Assembly (NCBI GenBank): GCA_030044775.1
Contig: JASICF010000538.1
Coordinates: 1 to 7,573 of the forward strand
Reading direction: 5' to 3'
DNA from: Candidatus Sulfotelmatobacter sp.
GTDB taxonomy: Bacteria; Acidobacteriota; Terriglobia; Terriglobales; Acidobacteriaceae
DNA length: 7,573 nucleotides
A program made the position numbers and the translations under genes. Positions 1-6,089 of this stretch are shown in pieces. Numbering within the stretch: the stretch's first letter is position 1; each line of letters begins with the position of its first letter. Below the pieces are notes generated by a model. The model made no database searches. It was not told the origin of the DNA and saw only the letters and a list, made by a program, of their open reading frames with translations.

Positions 1-62
1 ATCCAGTGAGCGGCCGTCGCTCCCACGTTGCCCGAACCTACAATGGTGACTTTCTTTCTCAT
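1..62 (-). CDS. mdh: Malate dehydrogenase, N-terminal 20 codons (cut by window edge)
   Basis: Only the start is inside the window. The visible residues are MRKKVTIVGSGNVGATAAHW, a beta-strand running into the glycine-rich GSGNVGAT turn that binds NAD in LDH-like malate dehydrogenases. The enzyme would oxidise malate to oxaloacetate in the TCA cycle, in the cytoplasm. The ATG at 62-60 has a good ribosome binding site, GAGGAA at 72-67, four bases upstream. It lies 131 bases downstream of icd on the same strand, so co-transcription is likely. A lactate dehydrogenase could share this N-terminus. The icd neighbour is what favours malate dehydrogenase. Confidence 0.82.
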   Translation of the reverse strand, partial: MRKKVTIVGSGNVGATAAHW

Positions 63-96
63 AAAATTCCTCATGTATGAGTCCTTTCAGAATTGA

Positions 97-184
97 GCGA
101 TTGCGCGATCGGGTGATTGTGCGGTTGCAGATCAAAACTACTGATTTCTGATGGAATCGCCCAATGAGCCGATCGCCCGATCAC
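97..184. repeat. Two opposed clusters of degenerate 8-bp repeats in the icd-mdh gap
   Basis: Positions 97-128 hold four consecutive octamers on the plus strand: GCGATTGC, GCGATCGG, GTGATTGT, GCGGTTGC. Positions 153-184, read on the minus strand, hold four more: GTGATCGG, GCGATCGG, CTCATTGG, GCGATTCC. All resemble GYGATYGG. The two 32-bp blocks face each other across 24 bases, so the transcript between icd and mdh could fold into a long imperfect hairpin, with one octamer pair matching perfectly. There is no U-tract, so it does not look like an intrinsic terminator. A role in mRNA stability, or a dispersed intergenic repeat, is possible but unproven. Confidence 0.7.
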
Positions 185-193
185 TCAAGCGGA

Positions 194-1612
194 CTACACC
201 AGCACTCCCGCTCCCATGTTCTCGATGATGCAGTCGCCGAACTGGCTGGTCTTCACTTTCGTCGCACCGTCCATCAGCCGCTCGAAATCGTACGTAACTT
301 TCTTCTGCTGAATCGTGCGTTCCATGCCGTTTTCGATCAGATCGGCGGCCTCGTTCCAGCCTAAGAATCGAAACATCATCACCCCTGACAGTATCACCGA
401 ACCGGGATTAATCACGTCTTTATCGGCGTACTTCGGCGCAGTACCGTGCGTGGCTTCAAAAATCGCGTAGCCGTCGCCGATGTTCGCCCCCGGAGCGATG
501 CCCAGACCACCGACCTGCGCCGCGCAGGCATCGGAGATATAGTCGCCGTTCAGATTGGGTGTGGCAAGAATCGAGTACTCTTCCGGCCGCGTCACGATCT
601 GCTGGAAGATAGAATCGGCAATGCGATCGTTGATCATGATTTTTTTCTTCCACTGACCATTGCCGTGCGTCGCGTAAATTCGGTCGAGCACGTCTTTCAC
701 TTCCTGCTCAACCGATGCGCGAAATGCCGGAGGCGCAAACTCCATCCCTGGTTCAACCAGTTCGGCATTCTGTGCGACATTGAGATTTGGATTCTTATCT
801 TTGTTATCGAGAATCCAGCTCTCGCGCTCGGTCACGACTTTGTCCCGAAATGCTTCGGTCGCGAGTTCGTATCCCCACTTGCGGAACGCGCCCTCGGTGA
901 ATTTCTGAATGTTGCCCTTATGCACCAGCGTGACCGTCTTCCTGCCGGTTTCAAGGGCATGTTGAATTGCCATGCGCACCAGCCGCTTCGTTCCGGTGAT
1001 CGAAATTGGCTTGATGCCTACGCCCGAGTCGAGGCGAATCTGCTTCTTTCCGCCTTTCAGCATTTCTTTGTTCAGAAATTCAATTAGCTTTTTGCATTCA
1101 GCCGTTCCCTCTTCCCACTCGATTCCGATATAAACGTCTTCCGTATTTTCTCGGAAAATCACCACATCCATGCGTTCAGGATGCTTCACCGGCGAGGGCA
1201 CGCCTTTGTAATATTTCACCGGACGCACGCAGGAATAAAGATCGAGAACCTGCCGCAACGTGACGTTCAGCGAACGAAACCCGCCGCCAACCGGCGTGGT
1301 CAGCGGGCCTTTGATTGCGACACGAAATTCGCGAATCGCTTCGACGGTGTCATCGGGCAGCCAGTTGTCGAATTTCGCTTTGGCTTTCTCGCCCGCGAAA
1401 ACCTCATACCATGTAACGCGCCGCTTGCTTTTGTAGGCTCTTTCCACCGCCGCATCGAACACCCGGATCGAAGCTTTCCAGATGTCGCGTCCTGTTCCAT
1501 CACCTTCGATAAACGGGACGATCGGATTATCGGGCACATCGTACTTTCCACTGGCGTAACTGATCTTCCTTCCATTCGTGGGCACAGCTATACCGTTATA
1601 AGACCCCGCCAT
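194..1612 (-). CDS. icd: NADP-dependent isocitrate dehydrogenase, long form (472 aa)
   Basis: Oxidatively decarboxylates isocitrate to 2-oxoglutarate in the TCA cycle, reducing NADP+. Substrate-site residues match the E. coli enzyme: SLN with Ser114 (E. coli Ser113, the AceK target), Arg120, Arg130 and Arg154, Tyr161 in ENTEDVYIGIEW, Lys232 in VHKGNI, and the metal-binding Asp357 and Asp361 in GDYISD. NADP rather than NAD use is indicated by Lys394-Tyr395 in HGTAPKYAD and by Tyr441 and Arg445 in VTYDFERLMDG. The protein is about 55 residues longer than the E. coli form (416 aa), mainly from an insert around residues 256-329. From memory, cyanobacterial enzymes share this longer form. The start at 1612 is chosen because AAGGAG (1625-1620) sits seven bases upstream. 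A reading frame extends further upstream to 1684 but lacks family similarity there and would include the promoter. The gene is divergent from the beta-helix gene and followed by mdh. Confidence 0.96.
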   Translation of the reverse strand: MAGSYNGIAVPTNGRKISYASGKYDVPDNPIVPFIEGDGTGRDIWKASIRVFDAAVERAYKSKRRVTWYEVFAGEKAKAKFDNWLPDDTVEAIREFRVAIKGPLTTPVGGGFRSLNVTLRQVLDLYSCVRPVKYYKGVPSPVKHPERMDVVIFRENTEDVYIGIEWEEGTAECKKLIEFLNKEMLKGGKKQIRLDSGVGIKPISITGTKRLVRMAIQHALETGRKTVTLVHKGNIQKFTEGAFRKWGYELATEAFRDKVVTERESWILDNKDKNPNLNVAQNAELVEPGMEFAPPAFRASVEQEVKDVLDRIYATHGNGQWKKKIMINDRIADSIFQQIVTRPEEYSILATPNLNGDYISDACAAQVGGLGIAPGANIGDGYAIFEATHGTAPKYADKDVINPGSVILSGVMMFRFLGWNEAADLIENGMERTIQQKKVTYDFERLMDGATKVKTSQFGDCIIENMGAGVLV

Positions 1613-1657
1613 TCGGCATCTCCTTATAAAGTTTGGGCGATCTGGGGAAAACCCAAC

Positions 1658-1685
1658 ATTATAGAAAACCTGCCGGAACTGCACA
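1658..1685 (-). promoter_or_regulatory. Predicted sigma70-type promoter of icd
   Basis: On the minus strand a perfect TATAAT lies at 1663-1658. Sixteen bases upstream is TGTGCA at 1685-1680, a poor -35 with three of six matches to TTGACA. Transcription would begin near 1651, giving a leader of about 40 bases before the icd ATG. The exact -10 and its position make this plausible; the weak -35 may mean activator dependence. Confidence 0.5.
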
Positions 1686-1739
1686 CTATTAAATCCGCGC
1701 GCGTTGTGCCATAATCCGCTTCTGGAACCAGGTTCTGCG

Positions 1740-2270
1740 GTGAGACGCGTTGCTCAATGCCGTTCGCACTTCCGGCCCTATGCCACGGCCGCGCTTTCTT
1801 GCCTCGCGCTCGTACTTTTACTCGCAGTCGCCTCATTCGCCAGCCCTATTTCCAGCTACACGAAATTCGGTCACGATATCGACGTCGCTCCCAACCAAAC
1901 CGCCGGCGATCTCACGTGTCTGGGCTGCAGCATTCATGTGCGCGGGAAAGTAGCGGGCGACGTAACCGCGGTCGGTGGCAACATCACGGTGGAAGAGCGG
2001 GCGCAGATCGCCGGAGATCTTACGGCAGTTGGAGGCGACGCTCGTCTGGGTGCCGGCACACAAGTCGCCGGCGACGCGACAGTCGTCGGCGGAGAACTTC
2101 ACCGCGACGCCCAGGCAATGATCGGCGGCGATATAACTGAGATGGGCGGCCGCGGATGGTTTGTACTCATTCTTTTGTTCCCCTTTGTCATACTCGGCCT
2201 CCTGGTTGCGTTTGTGTTCTGGCTGGTCGAACGGCTGCGTCAGCCCTCAGTTCCGGCACCGGCTGCGTAA
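1740..2270 (+). CDS. Bactofilin-like beta-helix protein with export signal and C-terminal membrane anchor
   Basis: From a GTG at 1740 the protein has 176 residues. Residues 1-35 form a signal sequence or anchor: a basic start, then a hydrophobic stretch ending ASFA. Residues 55-136 carry repeats of about 19 residues built on AGD-x-TAVGG (starting at 55, 72, 91, 110 and 129), the pattern of the right-handed beta-helix of polymer-forming bactofilin-type proteins. A hydrophobic segment at 140-163 is followed by the positive ERLR and a short Pro/Ala tail. That topology would put the beta-helix in the periplasm, held to the inner membrane, whereas classical bactofilins are cytoplasmic. Cys60 and Cys63 form a CLGC pair. 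The start is uncertain: a TTG at 1704 is also in frame, and neither has a clear ribosome binding site. A CATAAT at 1710-1715 could be a -10 element, which would favour 1740. The cellular role is unknown. Confidence 0.75.
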   Translation: MRRVAQCRSHFRPYATAALSCLALVLLLAVASFASPISSYTKFGHDIDVAPNQTAGDLTCLGCSIHVRGKVAGDVTAVGGNITVEERAQIAGDLTAVGGDARLGAGTQVAGDATVVGGELHRDAQAMIGGDITEMGGRGWFVLILLFPFVILGLLVAFVFWLVERLRQPSVPAPAA

Positions 2271-2273
2271 GGC

Positions 2274-2858
2274 CTACCAGCGCCGCGTCCCAAAATATTT
2301 TCGCACCCCCAGAGCTGCATAGCGTCCCCAAGGTCCATTTGCGCCCAGATCGGCCGGCCCCAGATATTTGTCGCGGGCGCCCAAGCGGTCGAACAGAAAG
2401 TGCTGCGTCACGCGAAATTCAAACCCCTTTGCGATATAGACACCGGCCCCCCATGAATGTTCAATTCCAATCGCATCGGGTGACCAGGTGTACAGCGCTT
2501 GCGGCACATTCTTGCCAAACAGAAATGAAGGCGCGCCAAAAACCATGAAGCGCCGCAATTGCGTTCGGCCGAACGGCCGCACTTCGAGCATCCCCGATAA
2601 CATATAGCGGGCGAACATGCTGCACGGGGCATTCGCGCCTCCATATTGCCTTGCGGTTGCCGCGCACAGATTCGGGTCAATCTCATTATGCGGGGGTGCG
2701 AGATCGAGTTGCGCCCATCCCCAAAGCATATCGTGAGGAAAAAACATGCGATCCTGGGTGTCGATGATCTTGTGATCGGTCGGGTATGAGTCATTCTGTG
2801 CGCTGACCGCTGAAGAAAAGATCAAAATCAATGCAATCAGTGAAAATAGCGCTTTCAT
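2274..2858 (-). CDS. Exported protein of unknown function (194 aa)
   Basis: I do not recognise the family. Residues 1-20 are a clear Sec signal peptide (MKALF, a hydrophobic core, then AVSA before Gln21). The mature part is rich in aromatic residues and glycine. Its second half, from about residue 88, alternates polar and hydrophobic residues in short runs (MLEVRPF, RFMVFGAP, GAGVYIAKGFEFRV, YAALGVRKYF), which would suit a small beta-barrel or beta-sandwich of the outer membrane or periplasm. Cys65 and Cys79 could form a disulfide. The ATG at 2858 is preceded by TGGAGG with four bases between. An in-frame TTG at 2873 would leave no room for this site. The gene converges on the beta-helix gene, with only three bases between the stop codons. 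Confidence 0.72.
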   Translation of the reverse strand: MKALFSLIALILIFSSAVSAQNDSYPTDHKIIDTQDRMFFPHDMLWGWAQLDLAPPHNEIDPNLCAATARQYGGANAPCSMFARYMLSGMLEVRPFGRTQLRRFMVFGAPSFLFGKNVPQALYTWSPDAIGIEHSWGAGVYIAKGFEFRVTQHFLFDRLGARDKYLGPADLGANGPWGRYAALGVRKYFGTRRW

Positions 2859-3222
2859 TGGGCCTCCAGACAATTGGTCAGTGGGTTGTTCAAATCCCTA
2901 TGGAACATGCCAGCGTGCAACGTGATCCTGATTAACCCTCGTCGCATCGTCAAGGCGGAACATTGTAACCTGCGGCATCCTTTTCACACTTTTTTGCCAG
3001 AAGACTTCGATGCTGAAGCCCAGTTGCATTTCGCACCGGCGATGATATGAAACAATGAAACAAGAAGCCTGAACTTCCAGAATTCATATCCAAAATTCTG
3101 ATTTATTCCATTCATAGGATTACTGAAAAACATTGCTGGCCAGAAAGGACTTACGGCACAACCACCTACGGTTTGGTTCACCGATTGCACATAACTCATG
3201 CAAGCGAGCTCCAAAAATCCCA
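2859..3222. other. 364-base stretch without a convincing gene
   Basis: This gap separates the divergent genes at 2858 (minus) and 3223 (plus). No reading frame here has coding character. On the minus strand TACAAT at 2967-2962 is a possible -10 for the 2858 gene, but its -35 partner is poor. TTGACG at 2953-2948 is a better -35, but with no good -10 after it. The stretch around 3050-3130 is AT-rich and contains the small inverted repeat at 3078-3100. I see no convincing plus-strand promoter for the 3223 gene. Confidence 0.6.
3078..3100. repeat. Perfect 7-bp inverted repeat CAGAATT/AATTCTG
   Basis: CAGAATT (3078-3084) and AATTCTG (3094-3100) are separated by nine bases. The stem is AT-rich and not followed by a T-run, so a terminator is unlikely. 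Its place in the middle of a divergent intergenic region would suit a regulator binding site, although such a short repeat can occur by chance. Confidence 0.35.
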
Positions 3223-3549
3223 ATGCCCCAGGAAGTTTCTGTTTCTTATCAAGCCGTCAAAAGCAAGGTCTACCGATTAGTGGATGCGCTGGTCGTAGGT
3301 GAGAAGTCGGAGGCCGAGGTACAAGAGTCAATTCGCCGCTGGTGGGAATTGATCCATCCTGCGGACCGTCCCATTGCGCAAAAGTATCTGGCGATGGTGC
3401 TGGAGAGATCCGCGATGGCGCTGGATGCGGTGGAAGGGGGATTGATCGAGGCGAATCAACCAGAAATTCTGCGCGCCCCGGAATCCAATAAGACCCTCAA
3501 AATCATCCACCGGCTCAGCAAACATGCTTCCCTGAGCAGTGCCGTCTAG
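3223..3549 (+). CDS. Small soluble hypothetical protein (108 aa)
   Basis: I do not recognise it. The protein is mostly predicted helix, charged, with no signal peptide or membrane segment, so it is probably cytoplasmic. Notable parts are a helix around residues 26-45 with paired tryptophans (RRWWELIHPADRP) and a second helix at about 50-72 (AQKYLAMVLERSAMALDAVE). The C-terminal quarter is basic and rich in Ser and Leu. The ATG at 3223 is preferred because the frame upstream of it (from a TTG at 3133) reads as non-coding, with many Cys, His and Arg and no structure. The ribosome binding site is weak. It stands alone, 155 bases before the LysR gene on the same strand and upstream of that gene's promoter. 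Confidence 0.6.
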   Translation: MPQEVSVSYQAVKSKVYRLVDALVVGEKSEAEVQESIRRWWELIHPADRPIAQKYLAMVLERSAMALDAVEGGLIEANQPEILRAPESNKTLKIIHRLSKHASLSSAV

Positions 3550-3615
3550 CTGGGATAACGGTCGATTTCCTGTCCGCGGGTCACATCCGCTCTTGCACTT
3601 CACCGCAGCGCGCCG

Positions 3616-3644
3616 TTGGCCGGGGGACAACTCCGCCTTATACT
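3616..3644 (+). promoter_or_regulatory. Predicted sigma70-type promoter of the lysR-POTRA operon
   Basis: TTGGCC (3616-3621, four of six matches) and TATACT (3639-3644, five of six matches) are separated by the ideal 17 bases. Transcription would start near 3651, leaving a leader of about 54 bases before the lysR ATG. Confidence 0.5.
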
Positions 3645-3661
3645 TGCCCTGCTTGTGCAAG
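3643..3661. promoter_or_regulatory. Dyad CTTGC-N9-GCAAG over the lysR -10 and start site: candidate operator
   Basis: Perfect 5-bp half sites CTTGC (3643-3647) and GCAAG (3657-3661) flank nine bases. The dyad covers the end of the TATACT element and the expected start of transcription. A further CTTGC half site lies at 3592-3596, 51 bases (about five helical turns) upstream and ahead of the -35. Paired sites of this kind, with one over the promoter, fit the negative autoregulation common among LysR-type regulators. The spacing does not match a strict T-N11-A box. Confidence 0.4.
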
Positions 3662-3704
3662 CGCCAGTTTCGTTGATCCACGGCGGCCCACGGTTCTCTG
3701 ATTC

Positions 3705-4616
3705 ATGGACTTCGACCAACTGCAAACATTTCTCGAAGTCGCCCGCCACGCTTCTTTCTCGCGGGCGGCCGAGAAACGTTTTCGAACCCAACCAGCGATC
3801 TCCTCGCAGATTCGCGCTCTGGAAGACGAGATCGGGGCAAAACTCTTTGACCGCTCCGGGGGTAAAGTCTCGCTGACTGCAGCCGGAAAAGCATTTCTCA
3901 AATACGTTCAGGAAACGCTCGATGCCCGCAAAGCGATCCTCACCGCTCTCGCCGAGATGGAACATATCCCGCGTGGCGCCATCACAGTGGGCGCGAACGA
4001 AGGCACATGCCTTCATATCCTCCCCGAAGTGTTCGCCGATTTCAAAAAACAATACCCCAACGTCTCCGTCAACATCAAAAGCGCCGATTACGCTACGATT
4101 CTGGAATCTGTGATCGACAATTCGGCGGATTTTGGCGTGGTTTCCCTGCCTGTGAAAGATAACCGGCTCACCGTGGTTCTGATCCATCAGGATGAGTTGG
4201 TTATTATTGCGCCGCCAAATCATCCCTTGGAGAAAATGAAATCCGCGATGGTGGGCGATCTGGCGAAGTTTCCTCTGGTATTGCCGAAGGCCGGGCACAC
4301 GCGCGACGCGCTTGAGAACCTGTTTCGCGAGCGCGGCTTGAAACCGCATTACAGCATGGAACTCAACTCCAGTGAACTGCTGAAGCGCTTCGTAGCAGCA
4401 GGGGTCGGGGTAGGCTTTATCGCGCGCTCCAATGTGCAGAACGACGTACGCGCCGGTGTTCTCGCCGCCATCCCCATGGCCGATGCTCAATTGCGACGAG
4501 ACCTAGCGCTGGTTTTCCGGAGAGACAAAGCTCTTAGCCGGGCCGCCTTAGCCTTCATCGAGATCGCGAAGAATCACAAGTCCGGCAATGAGAGAGCGAA
4601 AGCAACCAGCCGATGA
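3705..4616 (+). CDS. LysR-type transcriptional regulator (303 aa)
   Basis: Residues 1-60 form the winged helix-turn-helix typical of the family: MDFDQLQTFLEVARHASFSR, then the AAEKRF and QPAISSQIRALEDEIGAKLF recognition region. A linker helix follows to about residue 88. Residues 91-290 are the two-lobed effector-binding domain, beginning ITVGANEGT and including the LPEVFADFKKQYPNVSV stretch. The length is normal for the family. The general layout resembles CysB/CysL/CynR-like members, but the ligand cannot be told from sequence. The ATG at 3705 starts exactly at the conserved MDFDQLQTF and has no clear ribosome binding site. The stop codon overlaps the start of the next gene (ATGA at 4613-4616), so the two are translated together. 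No divergent target gene lies directly upstream, so the downstream POTRA gene and lysR itself are the obvious local targets. Confidence 0.93.
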   Translation: MDFDQLQTFLEVARHASFSRAAEKRFRTQPAISSQIRALEDEIGAKLFDRSGGKVSLTAAGKAFLKYVQETLDARKAILTALAEMEHIPRGAITVGANEGTCLHILPEVFADFKKQYPNVSVNIKSADYATILESVIDNSADFGVVSLPVKDNRLTVVLIHQDELVIIAPPNHPLEKMKSAMVGDLAKFPLVLPKAGHTRDALENLFRERGLKPHYSMELNSSELLKRFVAAGVGVGFIARSNVQNDVRAGVLAAIPMADAQLRRDLALVFRRDKALSRAALAFIEIAKNHKSGNERAKATSR

Positions 4617-5968
4617 GAATGTATGTTTCATGGTTTCTGCCCGCTGGCCTGTTTGTCGGCTTGCTTTGTTTTGCCCCTGCGTCGCGGGCACAAAGCAGTT
4701 CAGGTAAAGCCGGTTCAGCCCCACCCTCCTCGTACAAGCTGGTTGCCGTCAAATCGATTGGGAGCAAGCGATTCACTCAGCAGGAAATCGCGGCGGCCAG
4801 CGGGCTTCCTGTCGGCACCGTGGCTCATGAAGAAGATTTCCGGAAAGCCGCGCGTCAACTGGGCGAGAGCGGCGCTTTCAGTAACATCGATTACACCTAC
4901 AAATACTCGGGAGAAGGCACTGAGCTGCAATTTAAAGTAACCGACGCGGACAAATTTGTTCCCGTCCACTTCACCGATTTTGTTTGGTTCAGCGAGAACG
5001 AATTGCTCCGCAAACTGCACGAGCGTATCCCTCTGTTCGATGGTGAGTTGCCCATCAGTGGCAAATTGCCCGGCCAGGTTTCCGACGTTCTCCAGGCACT
5101 GCTCGATGAAAATGGTGTTCCAGGACAGGTGCAATTTGCGCCGACGCAGGATAAGAATGGAAAAGTGGAGTCGATCGACTACAACGTGGTCGGCGTCAGC
5201 ATTCGCATTCACCATGCGGATTTTCCGGGAGCGGGCGCCAGCGAATTGCCATTGCTGCAGGCCTCGGCCGAAAAACTGATTGGCCGCGAATACTCCCGCC
5301 CCTACATGAACAACTTCGCCCAGAACTCAATACTGCCAATCTATCGGGAGCGCGGATATCTTCGGGTTTCCTGCGCTCCTGCGGAACCCAAAGTCGTGAA
5401 AGTGACGTCTTCTGAATGGAACGGAAACGGCCAGCCGCCGACCTTGGTAGACATTACATTTCCGGTCACTCCCGGGATTCGATATAAGGTCGCCGGTTGG
5501 GAGTGGTCTGGAAACAAAGAAATTGCAACCAGTGAGTTGCAGCCGTTGATTCAGGCGAAGGTAGGGCAGATTGCGAATCTGGAGCAGTTGCATGACGACC
5601 TGCGGGTTGTGCAGCGGCTTTACGGCTCTCGCGGATATATTGTCGCCGCGGTAAAAGCCAATGCCGATTTCGACGACGCTGCCGAAACCGTCTCTTATCA
5701 GCTGGTGGTTGAGGAAGGTTCGTTGTTTCGCATGGGCGACCTCGAGTTTCGCGGTCTCGATAACAATCTCACCGCAAAGCTGCGTAGTGCCTGGAAACTT
5801 CGACCAGGAGATGTTTACGATGTCACCTATCTGCAGGAATTTCTCGCAACGGCGCGCAAGCTGCTTCCTGCAAGCCTGGACTGGGATGTTTCGAGCCACG
5901 TGACAGCCATGTCTCGGGACAAAACCGTCGATGTGGACCTGCAATACACTGCGAAAGCTCCTCGCTAG
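4613..5968 (+). CDS. Exported POTRA-repeat protein without a beta-barrel (451 aa)
   Basis: Residues 1-26 are a Sec signal peptide ending ASRA before Gln27. The rest divides into about five POTRA-like units: 42-112, 116-198, 197-290, 291-371 and 373-447. Most show the usual strand-helix-helix-strand pattern with a glycine turn after the second helix: GESGAF (84-89), ENG (166-168), RERGY (245-249), GSRGY (338-342). A new strand then starts each following unit (GWEWSGNKEI, GDLEFRGLDNN). POTRA domains normally precede the Omp85 beta-barrel of BamA or TamA and hold substrate proteins in the periplasm. Here the gene stops right after the last unit, so no barrel is encoded. A periplasmic chaperone or assembly accessory is possible. 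The start at 4613 overlaps the lysR stop; an in-frame ATG at 4619 is an equally good start. Neither has a strong ribosome binding site, which fits translational coupling. Confidence 0.85.
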   Translation: MRMYVSWFLPAGLFVGLLCFAPASRAQSSSGKAGSAPPSSYKLVAVKSIGSKRFTQQEIAAASGLPVGTVAHEEDFRKAARQLGESGAFSNIDYTYKYSGEGTELQFKVTDADKFVPVHFTDFVWFSENELLRKLHERIPLFDGELPISGKLPGQVSDVLQALLDENGVPGQVQFAPTQDKNGKVESIDYNVVGVSIRIHHADFPGAGASELPLLQASAEKLIGREYSRPYMNNFAQNSILPIYRERGYLRVSCAPAEPKVVKVTSSEWNGNGQPPTLVDITFPVTPGIRYKVAGWEWSGNKEIATSELQPLIQAKVGQIANLEQLHDDLRVVQRLYGSRGYIVAAVKANADFDDAAETVSYQLVVEEGSLFRMGDLEFRGLDNNLTAKLRSAWKLRPGDVYDVTYLQEFLATARKLLPASLDWDVSSHVTAMSRDKTVDVDLQYTAKAPR

Positions 5969-6005
5969 AAATGGCCAGCCTGCTGACCACTTTGCGGCTT
6001 TGCTC

Positions 6006-6037
6006 GGCTCACGATAAGCTACCGTGTTGGTTGAGCC
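6006..6037. repeat. Inverted repeat GGCTCA/TGAGCC after the POTRA gene
   Basis: GGCTCA (6006-6011) and TGAGCC (6032-6037) are separated by 20 bases that include a second, partly competing pair, CACG (6010-6013) and CGTG (6023-6026). It starts 38 bases after the POTRA stop. Only a short CTTTCCC follows, so if it ends the lysR-POTRA transcript it is a weak terminator. It could equally be a regulatory site for the gene at 6090. Confidence 0.35.
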
Positions 6038-6089
6038 CTTTCCCACAGAAAACCTGACTCGAGCACTTATGATTTCACGGAGAAACACA

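Noticed and set aside
446..1087. Long open frame on the plus strand, antisense to icd
   Set aside because: It lies wholly inside the confidently identified icd gene, has no recognisable motif and is rich in Arg and Cys, as expected for a shadow frame.
2984..3223. 79-codon minus-strand frame in the 2859-3222 gap
   Set aside because: No ribosome binding site, no domain, atypical composition, and it covers the AT-rich region with the inverted repeat; probably random.
3643..3661. Strict T-N11-A LysR box
   Set aside because: The dyad is real but the T-to-A spacing is 13, not 11, so I list it only as a candidate operator.
3600..4490. Open frame of 296 codons on the minus strand across lysR
   Set aside because: The LysR reading of the other strand is unmistakable. 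This frame shows no domain and has the His/Arg/Gly-rich composition of an antisense frame.
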